Below, piece by piece: positions 1 through 12,179 of a DNA stretch of 64,000 nucleotides. The position numbers were made by a program, and so were the translations under genes. Below the pieces are notes generated by a model. It was not told the DNA's origin and searched no databases. It saw nothing but the letters and a program-made list of their open reading frames with translations. Location of the stretch: assembly GCA_016647705.1 (NCBI GenBank), contig CM028330.1, positions 35,601,534 through 35,665,533 of the forward strand. Direction: 5' to 3'. Within the stretch, counting starts at the first letter, position 1. Each line of letters begins with the position of its first letter. Origin of the DNA: Eucommia ulmoides (Eukaryota; Streptophyta; Magnoliopsida; Garryales; Eucommiaceae).

Positions 1-837
1 ATTTCACCTTACGATCGAGAGATATAATGGTACCGTAACTTGTACATCAGTGCAATCTAAGGTTGTCATCAGTGTTAGGGTCATTTAATATCTCCAATGG
101 TAGGAGCCAACACGTGGTATAAACCACTCTATTATGATGATAATCATCATCGTCAACAGCAACAACAACAACAATAATAACAACAACAACAACATATATC
201 AAGCATCTGTAGGACTTACCTTCTTGTCAGGTCACAACACAATGTTCTGTAGGACATGTCTTCCTATTAGGACTAACAACATTCTATAGGACATGCGCTC
301 CTGTCGGGATCATATTATAACATAGTCGGATAATAATAAAAGTCACTTTACACATTTAAAATTTTACTTGATCCATCTAAAATTACAAAACCGTCCATTT
401 CAATAAATCTTTTCTTTTTCACAATTTAGTACGAAAATATAATTTGACAATTTACATAAAAGACAGTACACTCACCTCGATATTTGTACCGTTCCAATTT
501 TATCGGATGTCCACAAAAGTTTTGCGTTGTCTTTTTTAAAAGAAGACAACACAAAATACACACACACACACACACACACACATTTTAATTTATTTATACC
601 TACTATACTAAAGTTAATAAAACTATATTTTAAATAACATAATAATTACAAAACTTTTAAAAGTCAAAATGAAGATTAACATATTAATCCCTAAAGTTTT
701 TAAAATTAACTTTTAAATACCTTAATAAACCCTAAAATTTTTAAAGTAAAATTTAAAATAATATAATAGACCCCATTATATTCTAAATTTTCTAAAATGC
801 AATTTAAAATATCCATATGTAAAATTCGGGTCTTACA
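1..837 (+). mobile_element. 3' part of a Ty3-type LTR (probably a solo LTR), truncated by the window edge
   Basis: The segment ends in GGGTCTTACA at 837, the same terminus as the complete solo LTR at 18806-21124. Its first ~125 bases match, in reverse complement, the stretch around 32265-32390 of the solo LTR at 29748-32930, including the words for 'gatcg..gag', 'caatggtaggag' and 'cacgtggtataaacca'. Immediately after 837 the sequence becomes the 3' part of a copia LTR, so this LTR is inserted in that one. It contains an AAC/AAT-rich stretch (about 155-200) and a CA microsatellite (about 559-582). No coding capacity is seen. The 5' end and left target duplication lie outside the window. Confidence 0.75.
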
Positions 838-1416
838 GAGTGGATTAGACATATTTGGGACGGTATCTAATCAGGGTACTCAGGGTTCAATCTTTAACCT
901 GTGAAAAAGATCAGGTTTGATCTTTAACCTTTTAAAAGGATTAGATTTTGATTCTTCCTATAATAGACTTAGGTTAATCTTTAACCTGAAAAAAGATAAG
1001 GTACTTCTTAAGCTTGCGAAAACGGAAAAGTGTAATAGTGTGAAAGTGTAAATGTTTGATTCTGAACCAACGAAAAGAATTAAGTTAACTCTGAACCTGT
1101 GAAAAGGATTGTAAGGGTTTGGTTTCTACTTGAAAAAAAAATAAAGGAATTAGTGGATTGCAAAAGCCCGATGGAGCTTGGAGGACTGGATATAGGTAAG
1201 AGTAGCTTACTGAATCAAGATAAATCTTTGTGTGCTACTTTTTATATTTATGCTATTTGGGTGTGCATTTCGTTAAATAGGTTTCCGCTATTATATAAGA
1301 TAATAATCAATTAGGAAAATTGATAACTTTTGTGTTTGAGAATTTAATTGATTCAGTTTTTATAACTAACCAATTCACCATCCCTCCCTTCTCTTGGGTA
1401 GATTTTTGGGCTAACA
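838..1416 (+). mobile_element. 3' part of a copia-type LTR (same family as 17175-28438)
   Basis: This stretch matches the 3' quarter of the copia LTRs at 21125-21778, 27770-28438 and 35540-36163. The same landmarks occur in order: 'gcggattagacac..ttgggcggt', repeated 'gaaaaagatta..ttgatctt' phrases, 'tggagct..gggactgga', 'gtgtgca' and the terminal 'cttgggtag..ggctaaca' at 1416. Its 5' part is outside the window, behind the nested LTR. No primer-binding site follows it, so it is either a 3' LTR or a solo LTR. It carries no gene. Confidence 0.8.
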
Positions 1417-3262
1417 ACATCTATTAGCACGATCACTGCTATGAATCGGAGACCTTCTACTCTTCTGGGATCAATTTCCTTAGCTTGTTATCTTTAGTCT
1501 GGAAACTATCTTAGTAGTTTTGGATTGATATGTGATTTGGATCCATTCCAAAGTGGAGTGTTCAAGACTTAATAAATGAATCTCGTTTGAGGTTTGAGGT
1601 GACATGAAGATGAAAAATTTCCATTTATTACACAATTTACTTACAACGATATCAAATTGACTACTTTTACAACTTAAAACACAATATAACAAAAGTAGAA
1701 AATTGAATTACAACCATGAAAAAGAAATTTACAAGGACATAACTTTGAATTTACGAACTCGATGTACAAAAATAAAACTGAATGAAAATTCTTCTCATCC
1801 TCATGACTTTCGGGTTTCTTTTATCCAATATTGAATCCTCCTCTTAGGTATGATTTTGAATTTTGCATTCTCACAATATGAAATTTAGATTATTGACTGC
1901 ATTACAACTAAACCTTCCTTTCATTTCTTAGTTCAATTGTGTCCATGAGACTTATGGATTTGGTCTATATCAACCTATTAAATCTACTTTCCTAGATCTT
2001 CAAACCTTCAGCGTACCATAGGTACAACCTAGTAAATTTGGTTTCCTAGATCTTTACCTCCAGCGTACCGTAGGTATAGCCGTCGTAGGTTGGTGATCTG
2101 AGCAAGGTGCTTTCAATATCGATCCTAGCAATTTAATTAGCATGGCCAGACCTACCTACATGCTCCCTCTTTCAAACTTACAAGATTTTAATAATTGGGA
2201 TTAGTAAACGAAATACATATGTACTTCTTCCTTGGAAGGAATCACAATTGTACTTAACAAAAAAATAAGGGATATATTTGTTAGAAATTCAAATGTTAAA
2301 ATAGTAATTTAATTAGATTTTCAATGGGTAAATATAGTAATGTGATTAATTTTAATTAAATGTTATTCCCATTTTCGTATTTGGTTAGTGTTTGATTGCG
2401 ATTTTTGGCCGATGAAGGATTAAAAGCTAATCTCATGTGATTAGAATGAACTAATATCAAATTTATCTTAGGATTAATTAATATCATGTTTTGTGGGATT
2501 ATGAAATTCTTGGTAAAGGAAATAAAATTTAATTCCATTACATATGAATGAAATTATCATTCCCATGACTATTCTAATCTCTTGCCCAGGTAGCAAAAGA
2601 TGCTCAACAGTCAAAAGAATTGAATCAAGAATATTAATGGTAAATGACATATGGGAATACTACAGAATTTGAGCTTCATAAGAATACCCTAAAAATATAA
2701 TTAATTTAAGGCATTGTTCTCCTCCAAACATACATTTCCCAAAAAAAAAGGTATTTGTGTTAATTGAAAATTCTTGCATAAGGGGCCGTTTATTTATTTT
2801 TATATGCATTATATCGGGGGAGTTACTTACTTAGGAGGAGTGAAGTTATACACAAAACACAGCGAATTTAATTTTTTCTGTGTCGATGGGGTAATATTTT
2901 CTCAAGTGCTTCAGGTAACATGCTTCAAACTCTAGCCAAAATTAACATCGTAAAATTCAGATTAGATATGTTTAAGGAATTGCACCAAATTTTAAGTCTA
3001 TCCGTTTCATTTATTTTCAAAATATGTTAGATTATTTGTACGAAGGTGTTTTGTCACTAAATTGCAAAGGAAAACAATGTGACACCACTAGTTTGTGATG
3101 GTTTGATTCGGTGGCTGATCGAGTTGTATTTTATTTTGTAGTTTTTTAAAAAATTTAAGTGATAGCAATAATTCTTGGTTTCCAACAATACAAATTTATT
3201 TTATCCATGATGAATCATATATCCGTACGACATAACCACAAAGTATCATACACACATATTTG
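1417..3262. other. AT-rich 3' flank of the metacaspase gene, no gene seen
   Basis: No ORF in this stretch resembles a known protein. Around 1985-2105 there is a short imperfect direct repeat built on 'cagcgtacc(g/a)taggta', seen twice. The rest is AT-rich and unremarkable. It lies downstream of the minus-strand metacaspase stop codon and should contain its 3' UTR and poly(A) site, neither of which can be fixed by eye. Confidence 0.5.
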
Positions 3263-3861
3263 TTATATAGTTTTGTTATCAATTAATTGCAAAAAGTTTG
3301 TGTCGGCATTCTCGTCACTGCAGTAGAGACAAGGATGTTGCTCAAAGCCTTGTGCTTCCAATACCTTCCTGGTAAAAATCACCAACTGTTTATTACTAAC
3401 AAACCCATGGTTCTCCTTTAATACTATTTGAACCGCATTGCTGAATGCTCCGTAGGACATCCCATGGCCTTCCATGGGACTCATGTCAGCAGAAGTTTCA
3501 TTGGCTTGGCATCCGCTAAGGAGGATTCCCTCATCTGGCTGTAGGGGCCTGAATGTATCGTGTTGAAGAAGAGGTGTGAGGAACCTAAGGCTAGCCTCAG
3601 ATCCAAATATTTGGAGCAGATGGGTGCCAATGTCTGGTGTACTTATGCGCGTAATGGAGGAGAGGTATTCAAGTATTTCGTCCAAAGGGATGGTCTTTAG
3701 CTTACGGGAAAGTGAATGGCTTTTAGTGGTATTAATATATGCAGATGCCCCAATCTGCTCTTTCTCTTTGTCGATGAGACCACCACTGTGGCAAGAGTCC
3801 GACAGGATGGTGAAGCTTGCTCCATTTGGCACACGATTCACTATCTGTCGAAAATCAATGT
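3263..3861 (-). CDS. MC9-like: Type II metacaspase, AtMC9-like, exon 2 (catalytic Cys and C-terminal region)
   Basis: This is the second coding exon of a type II metacaspase, a caspase-fold cysteine endopeptidase that cleaves after Arg or Lys and is linked to plant cell death and clearance. The acceptor AG is at 3863-3862. The first two bases of the exon complete a split Asp codon begun by the last base of exon 1 (residue 118). The catalytic Cys lies in DSCHSGG (C141 from the ATG at 10463), followed by the family motif LIDKEKEQIG. After a short variable linker, less than the long linker of AtMC4-type proteins, come ILLSGCQANETSAD, GMSYGAFSNAVQ and the C-terminal QHPCLYCSDENAD block. Spliced to exon 1 the protein is 316 residues, close to AtMC9. 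No stop or frameshift interrupts it, so the gene looks intact. Confidence 0.93.
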
Positions 3862-3934
3862 CTACAACAAAGTTTCATAAGATTAATACAGGAATAGAGT
3901 ACACAGTTGATTCTTATGTTGCGTTTCTGTAAAA

Positions 3935-4900
3935 TCACCCAAATTGAGAGACAATAATGCCACCTAAAAATTTGAAATAATATTTTGACAAATTATCTTT
4001 CTATATTTAGTTGAATTTAGATCAATAGGGAATAATTCATTTTGTAACTGACAATGTTGACTATGTTCAATTCCAAGAATCAAACTTTTTTTCATTAACT
4101 GACCATGTTGAATTCTACACGAGTTATTTTATTTTTTATTTTTTTTGTAAAAAATAGCTGATTGAGATAAAATTTTGAAACACGAATGCATTTGTGTTGT
4201 CAAATCAGGCAAACTAGTTACTGAGGTGTAGTTATTTATGATTATATTAAGATATGATTGATGAAATTATGTTTGATAACCTTCACTTCTTTGCAGATAA
4301 TATATTTTTGGTACATATTTAACCAATATTTAAAGCGTGTAACGTTATTAATTGATGACAAACTTTTGTAATTATGTTGAATTAAACGCAAACTTTACTA
4401 ATTAAATTATACAATAATAATTTATATGTTGAATTCAACATAAGTCCCGTGTAACAGTAATCAAACATTCCTAACTAAGTGATTATGTTGAATTCCACAA
4501 AAATTATTGAATATGAATAACTAATTTCAAATTTTCATAAATAATTTAACATGTTGAATTCAACATGAATTATATTTCTTTTATGTAAAAAATATGATTG
4601 AGATTCGTTTTGAAACTCTAAAACAGACGATTATAGTGTTGTAATTTAATCATACAAAGAACAAAACAAAATTAATTTTTTGTGTGATTACTTGCAATAA
4701 TTTTTAGTATAATTAATTATGGTAAAGGCTTCTTAACTATTTTTTAGAATAGATATTTCGGGAATAATTTAGCAGTCAATATGGAATGTAATGACTAGTG
4801 AATGAGGGAAAATATGTCCAAAGGTTCGAAATGTTCAATGAAAAATACTCAGATCATTTTGTAGTTTTAGTACCATAGAAGCTTTGAGTAATCGCCCCTT
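3935..4900. mobile_element. MULE-like non-autonomous remnant inside the metacaspase intron
   Basis: The right end (about 4858-4897) reads 'tgtagttttagtacc..gagtaatcgcccc', resembling the ends at 29545-29582 ('tagttttgtc..ggtaactgcccc') and 33225-33262. Inside are repeated copies of the palindrome TGTTGAATTCAACA or close variants (near 4108, 4422, 4484 and 4552). Related motifs fill the MULE region at 11-17 kb. No ORF is present. The left end and a 9 bp target duplication could not be fixed, so the borders are approximate. Confidence 0.4.
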
Positions 4901-5605
4901 AAATATATTCTAAACAAATTGGGTTCCGAAATTATAGTAGGCTTAAAGTCCAGAAAAAAATGTATTAAATTAAAAAATGGGACCATTTTTATCTTGAAGG
5001 TTTAAAATCACAAATAATTTATGTTTAAAAATTGATTTTTTAAATCATTTCGGGAACTTTCGGTCATTTGTCCTAAAAATATGACCTTTGTTGTTTCACA
5101 TCTTTGTTTCATTTCAATCGGCCCATTTACCACTTCATCCTTTCAATCGTTTTGGTCCGTGATGATTTTGATTTAAAAAGAAAAACGGTTGAAAAAGAAT
5201 TGCTGAAATATTTTAAACTAGTTTATACCTATGCAATGTGTAGAATATTGAATGAATTTTTATAATTTTTTTTTTTTTTTTTTTTTATGCTTATGAATTA
5301 TTGTTTAATTTGAATTGTTTATTTTATTAATATATAACATAAGTAGATTGTAGTCTAAATATGTGTATTTAAATTTTATTATTTAACTTTATAATAAATT
5401 TTATTCCAATAGTATATTTCGATAATTAAAATGATAATGTATTAAATGTGTTATTAAATTATGTATTAAATTATATTTTTTTTAAATAATATGATGATAT
5501 GATTAATCTTAACTCTTCATTTCAATAGGAGAATAGAATTGGAGAAATCGAAAATAATTAATTGTGGTTCATTCTAAAAGTTTGACTTCTACTTATAATT
5601 ATATT

Positions 5606-7065
5606 AGTTTTATCCCGCGTAATGCACGGATTTAGACTAAAATAAGAAAAAAAAAAAATCATATTAGGTTTGTTTATAACAATACGAAATAGTTATTTAT
5701 TATTTGAATGTCAAGCCAATATGAATTGTATTTTCTTCCTCATGATGTTTCCATTTGATACTTTTAATAAAATTGATTGAATACCCAATTTTTTTATAGC
5801 AAGATTTGTTTGGAAGAAACATAACAGAAGTTAAAGATCATAAAATATAAATAAACAAAATAAAATCACAAAATTATAGAATGGAAAAATTGATTTTTGA
5901 CCTTAGAGCAAAAAAATCACACAAAAATCAACATATTGCGTATTTTTCAATTTTTATAAAATTACTAAGAATTAGTAGACTGTATGAATATAAAAATTTT
6001 AAAGTTTGTTTTTGTGAATAGTATCGGAAGTTAAAATTTTATTCACTGTATTTCATGTTGATACAATAATTTTTTTTACGAATCCAAAATCATTATACTA
6101 TTTTAAAATAATTGCAATTTTTATATAAAAAATTATAATAAGTTTTATGGCATACAATAACTTTTAACTTTTGAGATAATTATTATTTTTTCTTAAAAAA
6201 ATCATTGCACAAAGTGAATTAGGTAAATAGTGAATTGTAAAATTTGGATTTAAAAAAAATCATTTTTAATTTATGACATTCTCATCAAGAAACCATTTTT
6301 TTCAATTATGGGGAAAAAAATACATTCATTTAGAATAAGATTAATACTAAAATAGATTATTGGGGAAAAAATGTCTTTGAGGGACCATCATTTTCAATCT
6401 ACATGATTCATCCATTTTTTGAATAAAAATTAATTTAATTATGCTTTTAAAAAATCAAATATTATGGTTTTTTATTTTTTTTATTTTTTCGATGATGACC
6501 TATTTTTAAATAATAATTTTGAATGGGTCCCATGAAATAGCACAACATAATAAAACACATAATAAAACACCTAAAGATTATTTTTTATTTAAGAAAAACC
6601 CACCAATAGAAAGCACCCTCCACATGGGCCACTTTCTCAATTCATTTCTCCCTCTTTTTTATCTCTCTTCAGTAGCCCGTGCAATGCACGAGTTTAAACA
6701 AAAATAAAAGAAAATTCATATTAGGCAAGAATGATTAATCTTTTCGAAATGTAATTTTTAATCAAAGAATTTATGATAGAGATGTATTAATTTTGTTTAT
6801 CATAATACGAAATAATTGTTTACTATTTAGATGTTAAATTAATAGAAATTGTATTTTTTTCCTCATGCTATTTGCATTTGATACTCTTGACAAAATTGAT
6901 AGTATACCCAAATTTTTTGTAGTAACACTCATTTCGAAAAATATAACATAAGTTAGAAACTATAAAATATAAATAAAATAAAAATCACAAAATTATGAAA
7001 TGTAGAGCAAAACATTCTCAACCCATTGCGTGTTTTTTAAGTTTTAAAAAATTATTGTTGCCGCC
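5606..7065. repeat. Two diverged direct copies (~5621-6015 and ~6675-7065) led by a CCCGTGCAATGCACG palindrome
   Basis: Both copies begin with the same near-palindrome ('cccgcgtaatgcacgg' at about 5614 and 'gcccgtgcaatgcacgag' at about 6676). They continue in parallel: 'catattagg', 'aatacgaaata', 'ttgtatttt..ttcctcatg', 'catttgatac', 'aaaattga', 'atacccaa' and a 'cataaaatataaat'-like end. Spacing is about 1.06 kb. They could be two insertions of one short element or the ends of one larger element. No coding sequence is seen. Confidence 0.5.
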
Positions 7066-7245
7066 ATGCATTGCCAGAGGTTTCGCTGCTGTCGCCGCCA
7101 TGCCTTGTCGGAGGTTCCGCCGTTTTTAGAGAGAGAAATAGGGACTATGGCAGCTATAGGTTTAGTCGTGTTGCCGACGCCATGGCTAGGGCGAAGGTTC
7201 CAGTGTTTTAGAGAGAGATATTGAGTGTGAAAATGAAAGGGAGAG
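7060..7245 (-). other. GC-richer gene-like fragment in the intron
   Basis: This ~190 bp island differs from its AT-rich surroundings. It has repeated 'gccgccatgc' words and CT-rich leader-like sequence when read on the minus strand, where a short open stretch starts ATGGCGTCGGC. It could be a fragment of a host gene 5' end captured by a transposon. It is too short and too broken to name. Confidence 0.3.
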
Positions 7246-8994
7246 AGTGTGGAATGAAGAAGTTTGGGCCTCAGTTTCTTAATTTTATTATTATTATTAT
7301 TATAATAAAAAGTGATTTTATTATTTCTTTTTATATAATATAGAGAGGTTGGAATCGGGATGAGTGTTGGTGCGTTTTTTTAAAAGAAATTATTATTACA
7401 ATATATAGATGGTGGTCCCTTTTTAAAATAAAATTATTATTGCGAGAATGAAGGAGAGGCAAAAAATTTGGTGATTCTAAACTCTAACTGTTTCAAAGGT
7501 AAAGTTTCCGCTTTTATATATATCATATTGATTAGTCTTTGGACATATATAGGAAAAAATATTTTATTAGGAGCAAAAACTTGCCTTACTGTTGGATAAA
7601 AATAATTGTAGTAAGTGCTATTAATATTTTGCTTATTTCAAAATATTTTACTATAATTGTCCTTATTTTTTTTCCATCAAATATATTTTGTCACAGTTTC
7701 TAAAAAACTGGTTTGCATGGGGGCATTTGCATAAATACATTACTATATATAGTTATGCAAAATAAATCTTTTAAAATATTTTATGCATGTGGTGTGAAGG
7801 GTCGATACCATCTTTTTGTACCATTCAAATAAATGGATGGTTCTCACTAAACAAATAAATCGATTAACATTGAATGTCTCACAACAAGAATTTTTATTTG
7901 AATGTGTCGGTACCGATCATTCAAAGTGATTAATTAGGGAGGATAATAGTTCGATTTTGAGTCGATTTCACAACAAACCAAAACCGTTAGACATATATCA
8001 AATTCAAACCCAAAATTAAAACCGTTATTTTTTTTAAAAAATATTTTAAAATAAAACCGTTTAATTTTATAAAAAATTAAAATCAAAACCGTCAGTTTTT
8101 AAGAAAACAGTTTCAAAACCGAACCTTTTACATTAAGGGTTTTTAATTTTATATAAATCCAAAACGACCGTGAAACCGTAAACCAAAACCAAAATCACTG
8201 CGAAACTGCAAATCATTATTTTTTTTATATATAAACAAAACATAACAAAAATACCGGAAGAAATTATAAAAATCTTAAAATTAGCCCAATTAACTCTATA
8301 ACATATATTATTTTAGAGGTTAAAATGTAAATAAAAGAAAAAAAAAAAAAAAAAAAAGTGAAGCTAATATATATAATAAAAATGCATCTAAAGTGTCAGT
8401 TACAAGTTTTGGTTACGCGGTTCGGTTTCAAGATTACCATCTTAAAATCCAAATCAAAACTAAAATCGCTTTGATTTTTAATTTTAAAACTAAAATCGTA
8501 ACCAAAATTATTTAATTAGATTTAAAACCTAACAGTTCGATTCGGTTTGATTCGATTATCGTTTAATTTGGGTGGAATTGCAATCCTACAAATGGGGCGT
8601 ACACCAATTTACGCCTTTTTTTTTTTAAAACAAACTAAACCGGCCTTGTGCATTCAAATTTGAATAACTTCAAAGACTTTTACAGCTTTCACAATAAGAA
8701 GACAATATTAAGGTAAAAACATTAAACTATTATAGAACTTTTGAGCCAAGTAAAAGAGAATATTTCTTGAAGTAAATTGCTCACCCTCTGTATTTCACAC
8801 ACTGAGTAAAGAAATTTTCTATCTTTTTTCAAATTTGCAGGAAAATAAATAATAGTTAATTATCTATTTATCTTTATTTTTTAACAATTAATTTAAAAAC
8901 AAAAAAATCAATACAATTACTATTTACCCTTTCTATAATTAACTTTCATTTCTTTTTCTTTTCTCATTCTTTACTTTATTCTCTCTTCCTCCCC

Positions 8995-9330
8995 CTCAAA
9001 CCAATCCAACAATTCATGACTACAACCCTCACCTCTCCTTCCACAGTCCCCGCCAACACCACCATCACCTATTGCCACCGCCGCTGCCACCACCACGATC
9101 GCTTTCGATTACTCTCTATTTATGTTTCTCTATCTCTCATCTCTACCCTCTCTCTATACTCGGATCTAGAGTTTTGAAGTTCAGAGTAGATCCGAACAAA
9201 CACATGCATGAACATATGTGTGTCTCTATGTGTGTGTATGTATATATTATAGATAGAAAGAGAGGAGATGAGAAATAGAGAGAGAGAAATTAAGGCAAGG
9301 CGATGGTGGTGAATCTGTGGGGGAAGTTAT
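8995..9330 (+). other. Second gene-like CT-rich/GCC-rich fragment in the intron
   Basis: This CT-rich stretch carries 'gccaccgccgctgccaccacc' repeats and then 'tctctatttatgtttctctatctctc', unlike the flanking AT-rich DNA. A 68-codon open frame (9072-9278) has no recognisable similarity and low complexity. It may be a captured 5' UTR or first-exon fragment, or simple low-complexity sequence. Confidence 0.25.
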
Positions 9331-10111
9331 TATTTGATTAGCATATGACCTAGTCATACCTATAGATACGGGTATAAAAAAATAATCTAATTTTATTTTA
9401 TTTTAATATATTTTTATAAATTTAATATTTTAATATTATTACTAAATTTAATGTTGATATGTTATTTCTGTAATTTTCGTAAAATTTTATGTTTATAATT
9501 TTTGTATATTATATTTTCACTTTTATATTATTTCTTTTCTTATATTTTATTTCATCTTTTATATTATTTTTTGTAATTTTACGTAAATTTGATATTTTAG
9601 TATTTTTACTAAATATAATATCCATATATTATTTTTTATATTATTTTATTTAATTAAATTTATGTAAATTTAATATTTTAATAATATTATTATTAAATTT
9701 AATAATCATATAAAAAAATACAATCTCTCTCTTCAATTAAATATAAGTTATATAAGGTAAAATATTAAATATATATTTTATATTTTTATTAATCTAGAGA
9801 ATCAATATGAACCACTCTTTATATGGGAGATAAAGAACGATTGTGATTTATCTAGAGGTTTGATGATATTTATATTTTGTAACTAGACTATTTCAATTAT
9901 TAAAATAATGATTATTGTAATGTAAAATTATAAAGTTGATTTTCGTTTAGTTTTGTTTTAGTTAAGTTAACGTTAAATTGTTATATATTTCTATCATTTA
10001 AGAAAAATAAGTAGTACTGCAAAAAGGATAGTATTTTAATAGTTTGCTTTAGGTAGAGCCCGCTCTAAGCCTAACATTCGCTAGTAATCATCCTTAGAAA
10101 TTAATACATAC

Positions 10112-10463
10112 CCGTGATAAGATTGAAATCACAAGGAACAATAGCTTCATGTCTCCGATGCGGCTGGTGTGGCCTGATTGAGGGAAGCTGTGTCCCATGG
10201 CCACTGTAGTGGAAGAATAAGACATCCCCGGGTTCAGCCTTATCAACCATCCGACCCAGTGCCTTCTTGATGTTTTCACCCGTCGGCATCACCGTCGACC
10301 CGGGTGCATCTGTCAGGAGCTCGATGTGGCTCCGCTCAAACCCGAACCACTTCATGAGCGCATCTTGCATGGCCAACACGTCGTTTATGCACCCATGCAA
10401 TTCATTTCGCGTGTTCGAATAATTGCATCCCACCAAAACAGCCATCTTCTTTGGTGTCTCCAT
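10112..10463 (-). CDS. MC9-like: Type II metacaspase, AtMC9-like, exon 1 (start and catalytic His)
   Basis: First coding exon of the metacaspase. The ATG at 10463 gives METPKKMAVLVGCNY, matching the short N-terminus of AtMC9-type proteins; it lacks the N-terminal prodomain and LSD1-type zinc finger of type I metacaspases. A slightly longer frame opens upstream only from a TTG at 10472 and is not needed. Conserved blocks in order are VGCNYSNTRNELHGCINDV (residues ~12-30), LLTD, MVDKAEPGD and FFHYSGHGT, with catalytic His at residue 89, then EAIVPCDFNLIT just before the splice site. The splice donor follows the first base of codon 118. With exon 2 the reading frame totals 316 codons plus stop. 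It is the only apparently intact host gene in the window. Confidence 0.93.
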
Positions 10464-10510
10464 TATTTTCAAAGAAAGAGTTAGGCATTTCAGTCGTTTG
10501 ATTTGCCTTC

Positions 10511-10520
10511 AAATTTATAG
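10511..10520 (-). promoter_or_regulatory. Candidate TATA box of the metacaspase gene
   Basis: On the minus strand CTATAAATTT lies 48-57 bases upstream of the ATG at 10463. This would give a very short 5' UTR of roughly 20-30 bases. A CT-rich stretch (about 10550-10590, read as GA-rich on the minus strand) lies further upstream. Position is the only evidence. Confidence 0.45.
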
Positions 10521-11045
10521 GGTGGACCGAAGGACTTGAAGAATTGCTTGCTTGCTTTCTATCTCCCTTCTCTTTTCTTTTCCATTTTTTTTGGTTCTTC
10601 AAAAACAAAAACAAAATATAATATTTATTGGATTAAATAAGACGTTTTTACTATTTGCAAGCTCTTGCTTTGGTAGCCTCCTAGAGTGACGTATCAGAAA
10701 TGATTTCCTATATATAAGTCACTTTCAAAAACTAAGATTGCTTGACAGCTCTATAAATTCTATCTTAAGTTGCGTAACTTAAGAGTTCTGCATTTTTACT
10801 ATCAAAGTATTGTCTTATTGAACATGCTAAAGCATTTTGCTATTATCAGCTTAGTAATTAAAAAAGCAAATACTTCAAGGATATCTCTCAGCACAAGTTA
10901 TAGTAGTTAAACTCTAGTAACAGTTTTATCTTACTAATAAATCACTTTTTTGTAAATATCTTTATTTGGAATTCATATTCGATTACTGTGTATATCATAT
11001 ATGAAAAACATATCATATTAAAAGTACCATTAACTCTAGGTAATA
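10521..11045. other. Upstream region of the metacaspase, no gene seen
   Basis: AT-rich sequence between the metacaspase start and the poly-T tract that opens the MULE-related region. No coding signal was found. It probably includes the distal promoter, but no known cis-element could be named with confidence. Confidence 0.4.
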
Positions 11046-11078
11046 AAATGAATCTACTAGACGGCCCCCCATAAGTTT

Positions 11079-11080
<2 letters not shown>

Positions 11081-11123
<43 letters not shown>
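11081..11123 (+). repeat. Poly-T tract of 43 bases
   Basis: An uninterrupted run of 43 T, from after 'gttttc' at 11080 to before 'gtatttt' at 11124. It sits next to the left MULE-like terminal sequence. Such a long homopolymer could mark an old insertion end, or its length could be a sequencing or assembly artefact. Confidence 0.9.
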
Positions 11124-11124
<1 letters not shown>

Positions 11125-12179
11125 TATTTTGTACGGAATAGTCCTCCAGTTACTGTTATATGTTACCCAAAAGTCCTGATTTCAAACGCGATTTTTTCTT
11201 TGGACGAATTTACCCTTCCATATTTATATAGAACTTAAAACACGGAATCTTTTCAAAGAGTTTCCATATTTGCACGAGTTCCATTGAGCTGTTACATTTT
11301 TTTCAAATTTCGAATTTGAGATTTGCAAAGAAGAACGTATCGTGCGTCAAGATTTTGGCTGAACAAAAACGGAGTGAGCATTGAACATTCTTTTGGCAAG
11401 AACAACGGAAAGCAATTTCATATAAGTAATTCGAACTTTTACGATGTATTTATGTTCGTTTTTGAGAGTTTCAACAATGCAGTTAGTACATTTTATTGAG
11501 TGGATCTGATTTATAGGATTTTAAGAAGAATAAATTAGAATTATAGATTTGATTGATAAGATTATTTAATTATTGATTCAAACATGTTGGCATCGTTTAT
11601 GTTGTAGCCTATTCAAGAGAAAAATTGGGTTATGAGAATACGACAGTAAAAGACTATACAATTGATTGAAACGTTTTAGTAGAAGACATGATTATTTTCA
11701 AGATTCTAACAGCATAGATCAAGATTGAATTGATTGCAACAGTGTGATGTGAATTTAACATGATGTTATATTCCACATGATGCATGAATTCAAATAGATT
11801 GAGGTGGATTTGAATTTGATTGTTTGAGTAATATGAAATATTCTAATGGCGTGAATCAAGATTCAATTGATTGTAACAGTGTGATGTTGAATACAAATGA
11901 TGTTATATTCAACATGATGCATGAATTGGAAGAGATTGAGTTGGATTGAATTTGATTATTCGAGTTATATGCATTTTAAAATTTATAGTCCATTCAATAA
12001 TCTAACAGCGTAGATAATATAAGATTTTTATTTTTATTTTTTTTGTGATAAGATATGATGTTGAATAGTCGTATCTATTTTTCCCACATGGTGATAGTGA
12101 GAATGTCGGCTTCATTTGCCACGCTATATAATATGATGATGTTATAACAGTTTTACGTCTTGACGAGGATAGTGCGATA

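Larger units (their letters stand above)
3862..10111 (-). other. Single ~6.25 kb intron of the metacaspase gene
   Basis: The donor reads G|GTATGT at 10111 and the acceptor TTGTAG at 3862. Joining the two exons at these sites keeps the conserved phrase LIT-D-xDFR in frame, as in AtMC9-type proteins. The intron is AT-rich and holds transposon debris: a MULE-like stretch (about 3935-4900), two diverged copies of a ~400 bp repeat (5606-7065), GC-richer gene-like fragments (7060-7245 and 8995-9330), and long poly-T or poly-A tracts near 5266-5286 and 8338-8357. No separate gene is supported in it. The 7246-8994 and 9331-10111 parts are plain AT-rich sequence. Confidence 0.85.

Noticed and set aside
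3576-3932. 118-codon plus-strand frame over metacaspase exon 2
   Set aside because: Antisense shadow of the exon. No similarity of its own.
10464-10472. Longer N-terminus of the metacaspase from TTG at 10472
   Set aside because: The start codon would be TTG. The ATG at 10463 fits family length and gives the usual short N-terminus.
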